Assembly (NCBI GenBank): GCA_965153455.1
Contig: OZ234496.1
Location: 12,516,304 to 12,580,303, forward strand
DNA from: Sphagnum compactum
Taxonomy: Eukaryota; Bryophyta; Sphagnopsida; Sphagnales
Length of the DNA: 64,000 nt
Direction of reading: 5' to 3'
The stretch's first letter is position 1. Each line of letters begins with the position of its first letter. The position numbers and the translations under genes are program-made. Under the pieces are notes generated by a model, which saw only the letters and a program-made list of their open reading frames with translations, searched no databases and was not told the DNA's origin. Positions 1 through 11,430 of the stretch are shown piece by piece.

Positions 1-429
1 CAGGAACAGCTTTGCAATGGCAAGTATATGCCCCATTCATGCATATACTGGGACTTCTGGGGCTGATATATATTCCTTATAAAATTTTCCCTTCATGTAG
101 GCAACAATTATGAATATGGTGCCTCTTCTTGGTAATCAAATGAAGGAAAGCTAAATGCACAGAACCGCAATGGAGGAAAGGAAAGGATGTTTTGTTCTGC
201 ACGCTTTGTTTGTTCCACACTTGTTTTTGTTTGTCTTGTTTGCAATGTGCATGACAATTTGGCAAGCAATGTGTGTTGTAAATACAAAATTTCTCACAAT
301 TTTGTTTTTGGCTGCCCAACACTGGTTTTTTTGCAGTTACACTCATCAGTGTGGCCAATTGCAGAGAATCTTCTTCATTGCTGCAAAACTATTGAAAGTG
401 AGCCAGCAAGCAAGTTGTGAGTGGCATGT

Positions 430-453
430 GAGAGAGAGAGAGAGAGAGAGAGA

Positions 454-484
<31 letters not shown>
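430..484. repeat. Compound GA/GT microsatellite
   Basis: An uninterrupted GA dinucleotide run passes directly into a GT run and back into GA. The translated reading across it is pure low complexity, so it is not coding. Confidence 0.95.
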
Positions 485-1237
485 GCTGTTTGTGGGCTCA
501 ATCTCTAACTAGGCCATTGCCAGAGGCTCTCATGGATATATGCCCCATGACTGACTGACATGACTGAAGCTTTACACTAATAATACCTAACCCAGCAGCT
601 TCTAGTATCTGCAACATCTTCTTTCTGCACACTCCTGAGGACTCCAGAGGCCCTCTGAGTCCTGACTTTTACACACTGGAGTCTCTGGGATACCGCCTGG
701 GGCCATTAAGAAGAAGAATAGGTTTCTGCACCAACCATTTATTTGCTGGTACAATAAAAAAAAACATTTATCACTAGGGAGCATTACTTCAGGCTCAATG
801 AAAAATCATTGATTTTTAACACATACTTCACAATTAAGAAATCACTAGTGAGCATTTACTTCAGGCTTAATAAAAAAAATCATTGATTAACACATACATA
901 CTTCTTCACACTCATATGCTACTTTTGATGTAATAATAATAATAATAATAATAAGCTCAAAGTGTCATGAGTTTCATGACTATAGTACTGCATCACTTAT
1001 GTGAAGCCAGCCATTCATGGATCTTCTTCATTCATGGGATGATGGATTGTCAGCCTATTTCATGTGAGTGACAAGAGTCCTGTTTCTCTAAGTTTTACTC
1101 CTCGTTTTCACTGACACCCGCAAAGTTCGTTCGTAATGGGGTGTTTTTCACATCCCATCTCCTTATTGAGTTTCAGTTGAACTGGTATCAAGTATCATAA
1201 TAGGTACTAAGTTACCTACCTACCTTGAGCCTCAAGG

Positions 1238-1314
1238 GTACAGGCTTTTGAGCAGGTCATCTACCTAAGTAGTCAAGAAGGCACTTAGGTAGATGGCCCG
1301 CTAAGAGCCTGTAC
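1238..1314. repeat. Imperfect inverted repeat (hairpin), about 32-base arms
   Basis: The left arm 1238-1270 runs from gtacaggctt to ctacctaagt. The right arm 1283-1314 is its reverse complement with a few mismatches, and a 12-base loop separates them. It could be a foldback MITE end or a small hairpin element. No target duplication is obvious. Confidence 0.75.
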
Positions 1315-1619
1315 TTAGATGAAAAGTAGTGAATATATTGTAGGTGGTGAAATCTCATTATCTTGTGTGTGTGTCGACTAAAAAGTCATCTGTGTTCATT
1401 CTGTGTATGGATGACAAGTGATCCGCTTTTACCATCCACGGAGTAGCTGGTGGTTCTTTCATGAAAACCGAATAATTCCCTGAGGATTTTGAAATACCCA
1501 GAACCAATGGTTCTTTGATTCTGATTTTTTTTGAAATACCCTAAAACTGGTGGTTCTTTGAAGAATCAAAGAACTGCATAACATTGGTTGCAGCCTCATT
1601 CAAGAATGTGAAGGTGTGA

Positions 1620-2097
1620 CAAAAAAAAGAGGCAACCTAAACCTCAATCATTCCATTCAAGCAATAGTCATTTCTTCACAACAAATCCATGATCCATATA
1701 CAATAGTTTTGGTTTCTCAAAATTGTTGTTACTTCTACCATCCAAACTTTCCCAAACCATAACATTTATTGTTCCTCTCTATTGATTGTCTATGAATCTT
1801 ATTTTTTTGTTAAACCTATTTTCCACCTAATGATGTTTTGTAGAGATTGCTAGATCAAATCTCTCCGGACTCTCTTAATTGGCCATCTTGGTTTTACACA
1901 ATATCAAGTCCTCAACAACCACCTCACATATGTATTCTCAATAGTTCACTCAGAAATTAAACAAAGAAAAGATGATATTCTCAACCATGTCGATTTCCCC
2001 GAAATTCCCAAGACAAGGGTCTCAACTTTCTAAACAACACCCAAATTGAATTTCTCATAGATACTCTCCTTGCACCAACCATTCACTTAGGAATTGA
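1620..2097 (-). repeat. Distal (3') LTR copy, probably truncated
   Basis: This copy matches 5808-6282 over its whole length with scattered substitutions and small indels, which indicates an old insertion. Similarity stops near 2097, immediately before the protease relic. Together with the apparent extension of the other copy, this suggests the inner end of this LTR was lost in the same deletion that removed pol. Confidence 0.85.
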
Positions 2098-2099
2098 AG

Positions 2100-2422
2100 T
2101 ACTTACACATTGGATCATGGGCCTTGTCTAACCTATATCAAACCTTTTTCAATATCCACAGGAACCATTCCAATTTTGATTAAAGATCAAGTCCCAACAG
2201 CACCTTGTAACTATCTGTGTCAACCACCATTAACACCATGTTGCAACTAGTTCCCCCTATCCATATAGGTAGACCTTCAATTCTTCCAAACGCTTGTGTC
2301 GCCGCACCTAAAGCTATTTCATACGACTCAGATCCCATCACTAAGTGCATAATCCCTACCTCCCTAACCACTACAACAACCAACATAGACATTGATGCCC
2401 CAATGTCGACAAGTCCTTCCAC
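2100..2422 (-). pseudogene. Retrotransposon aspartic protease relic
   Basis: The minus-strand frame holds a retropepsin-like active-site motif, VDIGAS, where DTGAS or DSGAS is usual. About 60 residues later comes VDTDSYKVLLGLD, the conserved end of plant Ty3/gypsy proteases. After a frameshift near 2180 the family continuation IKIGMVPVDIEKGLI is readable and then hits a stop. The Thr/Ser-to-Ile change in the catalytic triplet, the frameshift and the stop make it non-functional. The next sequence downstream is the LTR, not reverse transcriptase. Confidence 0.8.
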
Positions 2423-2639
2423 AATATAGTTGTTAATTCCTTTGATTTTTGTTAATGCTAATATGACGTATAACCGGTAATTGTTGAGTCATTGTGTTCA
2501 TTGGAACAATCCTATGTTCTCATCCTTCCGCCTCCTTGCCAACTTCACTGATCCTTCCAAATACTCCTAGAATTGTCAGTATGGTTTCCATGGGTGTAAG
2601 AGATATTTTACTTTTGATGAAATGTGTCAAGATTTTAGA

Positions 2640-3430
2640 CTTGACAGCCACTTCCCTTTCCTGTTGCAACCCTAACCTTGGGCTTGCGACCAAGGCAAGG
2701 GGTTACAAGGTTGCGACCCAAAAGGGAAACCCGGGAGTCATGCTGCATGCTTCTGGGAATGCAAGAGAGTGTGAGGGAATAGACCCTCACACTCCCAAGG
2801 GAACTCCCACTTTGGGAGTTGGAGTCCCAGTGGACTTCTGAATGTTCAGGGAGCAATTGCAGGGGTCAAAACCCAATGGATTAAGGAGTTCTTTATATCA
2901 TTGGAAAGCTCTTGGAACTTAAATGTTTAAAATGGTCTCGCATGATCCACTTGGACATCTGAAACACAAGTTATGGCCAGAAGAAGGGCCGGGAGTCAAA
3001 TTGGCAATTTGACTCACGACCACTAAAAGTCGGGAATGGACCCGATTTCTTGGCGTGCAAATGGCGTGCAAATGGCGTGTGACATACCGTTGGAAAGCTC
3101 TCAACAAAGGCTACAACTTTTCTTTAGACTTCATCTTAATCGGAGGTCTGCACATAAAGTTATGGGGCCCCAAAGTCACAGGAGTCCTAACTTTGGCAAT
3201 TTCGGGACTCCCATTTGGGAGTCCCGAGACAAAATGCCATTTGGATGTGGGCCTCATGGAAAGGCACATAGTATACTATAAGGGGGAAGGTGGTGGCTTC
3301 CCCCAAGTCCGGGCCGCGGTGAGTCTAGTGAGTCCGAGTTTGCCCGTGGCTCGTCCTAACACCAAAAGTGCTTCAACTATGCATTAATCACTTTGTGTTG
3401 ATTTTGTGTAGGTCCGTGTGAATAGTTGAT
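2640..3430. repeat. GC-richer block inside the LTR element, possibly a nested insertion
   Basis: Between the protease and zinc-knuckle relics lies about 0.8 kb of distinctly more GC-rich sequence with several short perfect inverted repeats: 2993-3003 with 3005-3015 (11-base arms) and 3203-3213 with 3216-3226 (11-base arms). It encodes nothing recognisable and its base composition differs from both flanks. A solo LTR or other repeat nested in the older element is a reasonable reading, but I could not find defined termini. Confidence 0.45.
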
Positions 3431-3809
3431 GTTTGTCATTCTTCCTAGTCCCATCCCAGAGCTCCAGCACGCCCCTCTACCCCCCCAAAGTGCTGTGAGC
3501 CAGGGAGCGTGCCCCGACTCCTTACTCTTCTACTGTTTTCTGTTTTGGATTTACATTTGAGTCCCTCAAGGAGTTGAAAGTGCGTCATTTCCAATCCAAT
3601 TGCCACCTCTTTCCTTCGTGATGAATCTCCTTTTGGTACATTAACACCCCCCTGTTCTCTTGCAACATCATCCATAGGCACCCTTCACCTAGGAACCCTA
3701 ATGTGTGAAAACAAGTCATGATCACTTCCACAGATTCTATCCAATTGATTCTATATTGCTTCTTCATCATTAATCATGACTTCCAAGTAATTTTTAGTAG
3801 TTGCGCTTA

Positions 3810-3995
3810 TCTTTTAAGGATCCTTCTTCTTCCACCATCGTTCCTTAGTGTGCTCGAAACCTTCGCAAAAACTACATCTTAGTCTATAATGTTTTGTCCT
3901 ATGGAGCCCCCACATTTTAGACACTTTGGTCTAGAGGTAACATGTTTTGGATAATTTGTAGCACGATGGTCATTTGCCTTACAAATTTGGCACCC
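3810..3995 (-). pseudogene. Gag zinc-knuckle relic (two CCHC-type motifs)
   Basis: On the minus strand one frame reads CQICKANDHRATNYP, a CX2CX4HX4C knuckle whose last Cys is now Tyr. After a frameshift a second frame reads CSFCEGFEHTKERWWK, a second knuckle with its last Cys replaced by Trp. This is the nucleocapsid part of gag, placed correctly between the gag core and the protease. Confidence 0.7.
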
Positions 3996-4189
3996 ATTGA
4001 AACTAATGGAAATTCTTGAAATAAATCCAAGTTTAGTCTACATCTTAGTTCTCCTTCTCAATAGATTGATCAATGATTCATTCAACAACTGTACTTGTTC
4101 TTTATTGTAATTTCCCCAATTATCATCTTTTTTTTCTATTCTTCCTTTAGCAACTCAAAAGGAGTTTAACCAAGTTATGTTAGGATTTT

Positions 4190-4640
4190 TTCTACTTCCA
4201 GTGCAACATTGAATAGAGCTTCCAAATTGGCATAATCTTTCATCACACACATCTTTGTGATCTTAGGTCATAGTTAGGATAGAAATATTTTTCTCTGCTC
4301 CGCATCTTCTAATTTGCCCCTTGCAAACAAATTTTCCATCATATTGTAGTATGATTGAACCCTTTGTTTAGGTTAATACTTAATAAGATCAAGCTTGGCA
4401 TTCACTTCCTATTTGTCAATTGTACCATATTTCAACAACATGGTTGCTTTCATGGCTTGCCAATCCATGGGAGTAGTTGTCAACTTCTTAAACCATTCCT
4501 TGAACTTACATTGCAGATTGAACCTGCCAATTTTGAAAAGTTTCAATTCATCTATTTTGCGCACTTTTGTCGCCATTTCTAATCCTTCTACCTAGTCATG
4601 AACATCCTCAAACTGTCTACCCCAAAATAATTCATCCATT
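4190..4640 (-). pseudogene. Retrotransposon gag core relic (Retrotrans_gag-like)
   Basis: The minus-strand translation includes KEWFKKLTTTPMDWQAMK, then QRVQSYYNMMENLFARGKL, then KITKMCVMKDYANLEALF. This is the usual order of the plant Ty3/gypsy gag core (W-F followed by QS-Y...F). In-frame stops interrupt it, for example after GTIDK and after LIKY, so it is dead. It lies upstream of the knuckles in the sense of the element. Confidence 0.75.
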
Positions 4641-5796
4641 CCTTTGGGGCTTGTCATTTTGGGTTTTCTTATAAACTTTTATGGTTGCAAACTCTATGAC
4701 ATTTGAAGATTAAAGTAATCTTCCTCCTTATCCAAAACCCAATGCCAAAAATATTGTTTCTAAACTCTCTTTGACCTAATTAATTTTAACACACAACTTT
4801 TAAACAAACGCGTGTTCAATTCTGAATATTCTTCAATGTCAAGCATACAAATTCTGACATAATGTTGTCTAATGATATCCAATAATGGATTTAGATGTCA
4901 CCTAGTCTAGCTACAGGATGTTCAATTTCAAAACTAGGTATCTTGAAATCAAAATGGAAAGTTTAGGTATATTATATGCAATAGAAACATTTTGGCTAAT
5001 TCTTCGGTTGTCATCTTGTCACAAAATTCCAACTCCTTCAATACAATTCAAGCTCTTGGTTTGGATCATCATTAATCACTATGTACTATCCCTTTGAAAG
5101 CTGATGTTTCTCATACTGCATCTTTTCCTCATGTTCAAAATTCCATAGCCATTATCCGCCATTCTTTTTTCCCAACCTCCACACCAAAACCTTGGATTTT
5201 ATTTCGGCATGTTCAACTCTAACAACTTTATCCCCAACAATAAACAATACACCTATCCTTGGGAAGAAAAACCTAACTTTGTGACGAGGTGATACAACAA
5301 CCATGGGCAACCACAAATCTGCTACCCTTGGTACTGTTTTAACATTCTCATGTAGCTCAATAGTCAAAGGATTGCATGAAAATTGCAAAAAAGTAATATA
5401 TGTCTTGGTGTTTAGTAATAGTTGTCCAGCTTCCTACTCCATCCCCTATCTTTAATCAGATTTGAATTCTTGTGTACATTCATGTGTGAGAAATTTGAAT
5501 AATTAGATCTCCTATTCTTGCCAAATATGGGTTCAACGCAATGATGCTTATCACACCAAATCCTTGTAAACATAAAATGACACCTCTTTCTTTAGGCATA
5601 ATCTCAAACCTAGGAAATGGTGCATCAAATTCACTCACCTTTAATATTTCGTCCTTGCGTTTAGTTTCCCTCAAATAGTCACTCCTCCTCTAGTCCATGG
5701 TCATGAAATTGGCATACTTCCTAATCCAAATTATAAAAACCCAACGTTGTCCACAAAACACTCGTGAGCACATAGAAACCCCACTTGGAAAGACTT

Positions 5797-5808
5797 GTTA
5801 TAATACCA
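5797..5808 (-). promoter_or_regulatory. Putative primer-binding site
   Basis: Immediately inside the proximal LTR the minus strand reads tggtattataac. The first six bases match the TGGTAT start of the usual initiator-Met tRNA primer site of plant LTR elements, and the rest is diverged. The position supports minus-strand polarity. Confidence 0.5.
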
Positions 5809-6282
5809 AAAAAAGGAGGCAATTTAAACCTCAATCATTCCATTCAAGAAGTAGTCATTTGTTCACAACAAATCCATGATCCATACACAATGGTTTTGGT
5901 TCCTCAATATTATTGTTAATTCTACCATCCAAACTTTCCCTAACCATAACATTTATTGGTTCCTCTTTACTGACTATCTATGAATCTTATTTCTTTGTTA
6001 AACCTATCTTCCACCTAATGATGTTTTGTAGAGATTGCTAGATTAGATATCTCCGCACTCGTTCAATTGGCCATCTTGGTCTTACACAACATCAAGTCCT
6101 TAGCAACCACCCCACAAATGTACTTTCAACAATTCACTTCAAAATAACAAAGAAGAAACAGTATTCCCAACCACGTCCACTTCCCTGGAGTTCCCAAGAC
6201 AAGGGTCTCAACTTTTTGAACAACACCCAAACTGAATTTCTCGCAAACACTTTCCTTGCATCAACGGTTCATTTAAGAATTA
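5808..6282 (-). repeat. Proximal (5') LTR copy
   Basis: This is a direct-repeat partner of 1620-2097 in the same orientation. A further partial repeat of its own sequence at 6334-6400 (shared 'acttccct.gagttccca' and 'caagggt.tcaacttt') suggests the LTR is longer than the paired segment or has an internal duplication. Confidence 0.85.
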
Positions 6283-6399
6283 AACAAAAAAGAACATCAA
6301 CCCCTAACAACATTTTTTTTTTACAGGATTTAGACACCAACTTCCCTAGAGTTCCCAATACAAGGGTTTCAACTTTCTGAACACCACCCCAATTGAATT

Positions 6400-7650
6400 G
6401 CCACGGATTGATGTCCTCTCAAACTAGCCAACATTGTCCCCTATGGAGTTTCATCAATTCAAGCAACTCAATTTATTTGTTCATTCATGCCATTCTACCA
6501 TGCTTTAGACACTCCAACTTCAGTACGCAATGGAAGAACACTTAGAATTGGAGCATATGCTAGAACGGACATGCTGAGGGCATTCTTCTCATCAACATTT
6601 ACTTCACAAGCCTTTTGGATTTTTATTCCTATCTGCTTTTCATAGTTATCATCACACACCGTCTGTTAAGAACAAAAGGAAAAAAAAGCTTAGCTTTCAG
6701 AATCCCTTCCTCCTTTATCATGGCGTCCCCCATCCTCTCCACAAGCATATCCTCCTCAACCTTTGCAAAGCCCGCCATTTCCAAAAACCATACAAAAATA
6801 ATAAACAAAATTCATTGCACTCACCATTCAAGCCTTCCGCAAAGCAAGCACACACCACAAAACTCTTGAAAGAATAACCTGCAACAAACAACACAAGCAC
6901 TTCATATCCACAAAACCAAAAACAATTCTATCAACTAACCCATCTCATGTCGTTTTTTGCACTTAACAACTTGATCTGCCAATTCATTAGGTCTTCATCC
7001 CAGCAGATTTTTAGTTAACCTCCTTTCAACCCACAAAGGTACCAGTGTGGGTGCTGGTGGTTCACCTTGGTCTATATTTCCCTTGAGGATCTTTGGCCAT
7101 TGTAACCAAACCATAGTCATGATTTCTCTTCCCTTTTGCTAAAGAAGACCTGAATTATTATTGTTATACCTTTAACCCAAATTTGTCAGCAGGGCCAGAA
7201 CAACAACAACAACTCCACCACCTAAAAACTCAAAAGAGGGTTTCGGTCCAACTCCATTTGTGGGAAAAGTGGGAAATCCATTTGCATTTTGTCCTTGTGT
7301 GGACCGGCACACTTCTCTGCCAAAACGAGCCTGATGATATGGAGTAATTGATAGGGGGGGGGGGGGGCTCAATTATGTGTTTGTTGTCAGTTTGGCACTC
7401 ATGAGTCTTAATACTCTTTTGTCCTTTTATTTGTCAAAAAAGGATAACTAGGACAAGTATGAAGAAAACTTGAGAACTAGTAGTAATCATCAAATTTGCT
7501 TACCTATCAAGTAAGTAGTTGATAGGGGTTTTTGAAGGCCTCTTGGAACAATGAGATAGATAAATAGATGCCCTGATCTTGTGTGTAGAGTGCATCAGAT
7601 TTTGGCAGCCATCATTAGCATCCCCAATTGGAATTGCCAAAGAGTAACTA
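6400..7650. other. Spacer; one weak transit-peptide-like open frame
   Basis: No gene can be supported. A plus-strand frame at 6720-6869 starts MASPILSTSISSSTFAKPA and is Ser/Thr-rich like a plastid transit peptide, but it ends after about 49 residues and no following exon is evident. A poly-G run lies at 7354-7367. Confidence 0.4.
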
Positions 7651-7651
7651 A

Positions 7652-8100
7652 GAGCATCTCTCCAGCGGTGCTCAGTATGTTACCCTGCAAAACTATTTTT
7701 CACATCCAAGTTTAGTTATTTATGTGTTTCTTTACAACCCCGCCCATAAAACTGAAACTGGGACATCAAATAGGTTGGGGAATACTACCTAATAGCGAAC
7801 CACCTGGACCAATCATTATGATGGGTCGATCACAAACACCCAAAACAGCAGTCACATGAACCACCTGGACCAATCATTATGATGGGCCGATCACAAACAC
7901 CGAAAACAGCAGTCAGATGATATTTATTACACCCTTTTCTGCAGGTGCACATCGTTGCTGCGCCATTTACCAGGCACCACAAACTGTGCAATTACAGTGA
8001 GCCAAAAACCAATTTCCTGAGCCAAACCCCGCATCTTTTGACTTTTCTTCATTCAATTTTATTGTGCAGAGTCACATACTGAGCACCACTGGAGATTCTG
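7652..8100. mobile_element. PIF/Harbinger-type MITE, about 450 bases (empty-site copy)
   Basis: The left end gagcatctctccagcggtgc and the reverse complement of the right end (cagaatctccagtggtgctc) form terminal inverted repeats extending through 'agtatgt'. GAGCATCTCC-type ends and a TAA duplication are typical of PIF/Harbinger. TAA precedes the left end at 7649-7651. TAA also follows the duplicated right end at 8305-8307, while the first right end is followed by TGA. The interior has a 61-base tandem duplication starting at 7797 and 7858. A second copy at 16054 onward is interrupted by the PIF element at 16189-19157. Confidence 0.75.
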
Positions 8101-8476
8101 TGAGAGCAGCTTCACCTAGGCCATCAGGGTGAACCAGCACCAACTCTGGTACCTTAGCCTTCTTGAGTATGGCCTCTTAGAGCTAAAAATTAAGAGAGGA
8201 AATGTGAGTCAGGGAGGGTTAGTGAGTCTCGGCTTAATGAGTGTAACTTAGGTAATGAATCCAGTCCAAAAGAAGTCACATACTGAGCACCACTGGAGAT
8301 TCTGTAAGAGCAGCTTCACCCAGGCCATCAGGGTGAACCCGCACAACTCTGGTACCTTAACCTTCTTGAGTAAGGCCTCTTCGAGCTAAAAATTAAGAGA
8401 GGAAATGTGAGTCAGGGAGGCTTAGTGAGTCTTGTCTTAATGAGTTTAACTTAGGTAATGAGTCGAGTCCAAAAAA
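8071..8476. repeat. Tandem duplication, about 204-base unit
   Basis: Two adjacent copies begin at 8071 and 8275 ('gtcacatactgagcaccact'). They run through matching 'aattaagagaggaaatgtga' and 'cttaatgagt.taacttaggt' segments. Each copy starts with the MITE right terminal repeat, so the duplication carried the transposon end into flanking DNA. Confidence 0.9.
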
Positions 8477-9060
8477 AGCCAGACGACTTCACGTTCACCG
8501 AATGTGTCATGGGATGTGCAAGTAACTATAAAAGTCAGGTGTTAGGAGGTGTGTGGAGCTTGGGGACATGGGAGCACAAGGGACACCCCCAAGGAACACT
8601 TCAAAAGGAAGTAGTAGAAGAAAAAATCATATTGCTTATTAAGAATGACTTTTACTAAAGTCATCAGATTCAAAATGTAACCCATTTTCATAAACAATTC
8701 AGGCTGCCCGTGATTTCTTGGACGAATCGCCAAATACATTTTCTCCAAAAAAAAAAAACCCTAACAGCTTTTTAAAATAATATTTATTAAAAAATTCATG
8801 TTTTGTTTAATTAGCATTTCCTGACCTGAAAAAAAAAATCAGTAATCAACTGGTAGGTTATTAATAACCGGCTTGATACCCGGTTCAAAACCAAAACAAT
8901 CAGCCAAGAGTAGTTTGGACCTGTACCGTTTCCCACAAGATAAAGTGGCCTCCATAAGCCTCACTATTAAAAAAAAAACACCTGCTTTTGATTGGTAAGC
9001 CATAATGAGTGGCTCAGGTGGCAGCATTCAAATTTTTTAATATTTTGGGTAAGTAACTTT

Positions 9061-9097
9061 TTAGGGTTTAGGGTGGGTTTAAACCCTAAACCCTAAC
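9061..9097. repeat. Interstitial telomere-like repeats in inverted orientation
   Basis: TTTAGGG-type units on the left meet CCCTAAA-type units on the right around gggttt/aaaccc at 9075-9086. This is the plant telomere motif in a head-to-head arrangement. Confidence 0.85.
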
Positions 9098-9470
9098 CTT
9101 TTTGTTTTGTGTATGAGAACTTTGTTATGGGAATCAACCCAGCCTCTTAAAAACCCACCCATCAAAAACTTATTTTAAAAAAAAAGAAAAAAAATGGCCT
9201 TTTAAGTGCAAAGGAACTTGAGTAACAAATATATATATATACTACCTAATCAAAGCAGGCTCTGACAAGCCCAATAAAATTTCCTAAAGAACAGACTGAC
9301 AACCCCCAAGCAAATTGATTGCCAGGGATGCCATCAGCAGCACCACCACCACCAACCAGCACCCAAACAACATGCAACACATACACATCACACTGCATGT
9401 GATTGAATGCAGTTCTAGTGTGACACAATAGCAACCCACTGGAACTGCATTTCAGACATGTTATGTACGA

Positions 9471-9541
9471 AAGAAAGAAAGGAAGAAAGAAAGTAAGCAA
9501 GCAAGAAAGAAAGAACATACAAACAAACAAACAAACAAACA
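9471..9541. repeat. Tetranucleotide microsatellite (GAAA, then CAAA)
   Basis: Degenerate GAAA/GGAA/GCAA units are followed by a clean CAAA run ending at 9541. The only frames through it are low complexity. Confidence 0.9.
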
Positions 9542-11247
9542 TGGAAGTTGCATATTCAGTTGCATATTCTTCCGTATAATGTGGGTAACAAAATTTTCTG
9601 AGTCAAAAGTTATTGCGAGGTTGTTGTTGTTGTTGCAAGAAATCCCTCTTGTTGCTCCAAATCCCAATCTGTGTACAGATTTTGTGGAGATGTGGACGGT
9701 GACAAGTTACAACAACAACATCTATCCAAGTTGTTCACCAAAAGGCCTAAACTTTTGGATTCCCAACAAGGTGAAAGAACAGTCCCTCAAGGGAAACTTA
9801 ACCGTGCTGCATACTCCTTCTTCTCCCACCCGAAACACAACAAAGAAAGAACATTGGGACAAGTTTTGGGCTCGTTTTTTGTGCTTTCAAGAACATAATG
9901 TTAGTAGTAGACGACCCACAAAATTGAGATTGAACAGATCATCATACATATTATGTTCACTACCGTTTATGTCTTAGTCTTTATTTCAATTTGTTCCTCC
10001 GTTCCATGTTTTCAAGTCTTCCACCCTTTTCTCTAGTGCCATCTCACCTTGTTTTCAAGCCTTCCACCCTTTTTCTCTAGTGCCATCTAACTTGTCAATC
10101 GCACCAAATGCTTCTCATGATATCCCTAGTAGTTTGCGCATTTGCTTGTCATGTACAATGGGCACCACCTAGTTGTCAAATATATGGATTGTGTTTTGAC
10201 TCATGGCTTTTCATTATTTGATCGATTTGCATTCAAAGATCTAGTTATTTTCACAAATCCTCTTATTACTTTCAAGAGAGGACAATATTATTGTGCGGCG
10301 TAATTTTGAAATTTAGATGTACAAGGTTTAGGGTTAATTGGAAAGACAAGTGGTGGATGCATTTAGTCACCTTTAGTAATCAAGTAATTTAATTCTAAAT
10401 ATCCACATTATCTTGGTTTAAGGTGCCCACACAAGCCCTATTTTCCCTACCATTTTCAAAAGAATTCAATTTCAATTGTATTCATGGCATGTTTTTACAA
10501 ATACCAATGCATGTTCAAAGTCCTATGTAGGTATAGGAAATAGAATTTGTCTCCAACCCTTTCTATTGTCTTTGTCAAAATAATTATGAGGCTACCGGAA
10601 AAATGATGGGAAGGGAGAGAACTTGTATTGCATGAAAAGTCTCCTCTTTCCATGGTTCCACAATGTCAAAGGCCATTCCCAAGGACCCACAACCATGGCA
10701 TGTGTTTTGAGCATTAATGCACCTACCCCATTTACTTACAAGAGCTTGTAAACTAGCAAACATCTTCAGAATATTGGAATGAATAATTATGTTTCTTTAT
10801 TTCATTTGTGAGAAAATTCCATTCTTATAAAACATAATCTTGATTTTCAAGCATTGCTGGAGGCCAAGATCCTAGTTGGGTCTTAAAGGAAAAGGTAATA
10901 ATGTCACACTACCTTCATTTGGTAGGAAATTCCAAAAGCATTCCAAAAAACCCTAAAATTCCAAAAGAATTCAAATCACATTTTTTTTGGGTATTATTAC
11001 TAAATGGTTTTATTATACATATGATTATGAAATTTGCAAGGAGAAATGTTTCACTTTCATAAATGCAAATATTTAGTAACAAACATTGTTTTGCAAGCAT
11101 GATTTTAGTCCTAACATAAAAATGGTCAAAGGACAACATGTGACATTCCTATTTTTGTATTGATTCAGGCCATGCAACGACTATCCCATGTGGCCATTTT
11201 TGTGCAATAAAAACACAGAATTCTGAGCATCTGCATGCAAAACAAAG

Positions 11248-11430
11248 TTGCATTTGCAGACTTCACCTTTTCTCCAAATCTCCTTTTAAAAACCACCAGC
11301 ACCGGGAATTCTATCTATACCCACATTATGTAAATTGTTTGTTGCATTTGCATACTTAACCTTCTTCAAATCCCCTTTTAAAAACCACCACCGGGAATTC
11401 TATCTATACCCACATTATGTAAATTGTTTC
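11248..11430. repeat. Tandem duplication of about 93 bases downstream of the LEA gene
   Basis: Both copies carry 'gttgcatttgca', 'ccttttaaaaaccacca' and 'gggaattctatctataccca' in the same order. The second begins near 11341 and is slightly shorter. They lie about 150-330 bases past the stop codon of the LEA-DUF4149 gene. Confidence 0.85.

Larger units (their letters stand above)
1..1600. other. Non-coding spacer with simple repeats and a hairpin
   Basis: No gene is supported here. The stretch holds a (GA)n-(GT)n-(GA)n microsatellite near 430-484, an imperfect tandem duplication of about 72 bases (about 768-835 and 841-905, sharing 'acttcaggct'), a (TAA)n run near 932-953, and a long imperfect inverted repeat at 1238-1314. 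The short open frames at the left edge are low-complexity and match nothing I recognise. Confidence 0.6.
1617..6400 (-). mobile_element. Decayed Ty3/gypsy-like LTR retrotransposon with gag and protease only
   Basis: Two direct repeats of about 480 bases (about 1620-2097 and 5808-6282) are clearly homologous, sharing for example 'cctcaatcattccattcaag' and 'gatgttttgtagagattgct'. Read on the minus strand they bracket a primer-binding-like site, a gag relic with two zinc knuckles and an aspartic protease relic, in the normal order. Only about 80 bases separate the protease from the distal LTR, so reverse transcriptase, RNase H and integrase are absent. The reading frames carry stops and frameshifts. 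The upstream LTR appears to extend beyond 6282: a block at 6334-6400 repeats LTR sequence from 6172-6240. A deletion running from pol into the distal LTR is therefore likely. Exact termini and target duplications were not resolved. Confidence 0.85.

Noticed and set aside
6720-6869. Possible plastid-targeted gene starting MASPILSTSISSS
   Set aside because: Only about 49 residues before a stop, no credible downstream exon, and adjacency to transposon debris. Kept only as a note in the spacer.
9579-9977. A 132-residue plus-strand open frame
   Set aside because: It has no family resemblance, no splice or promoter context, and overlaps another open frame with equally arbitrary content.
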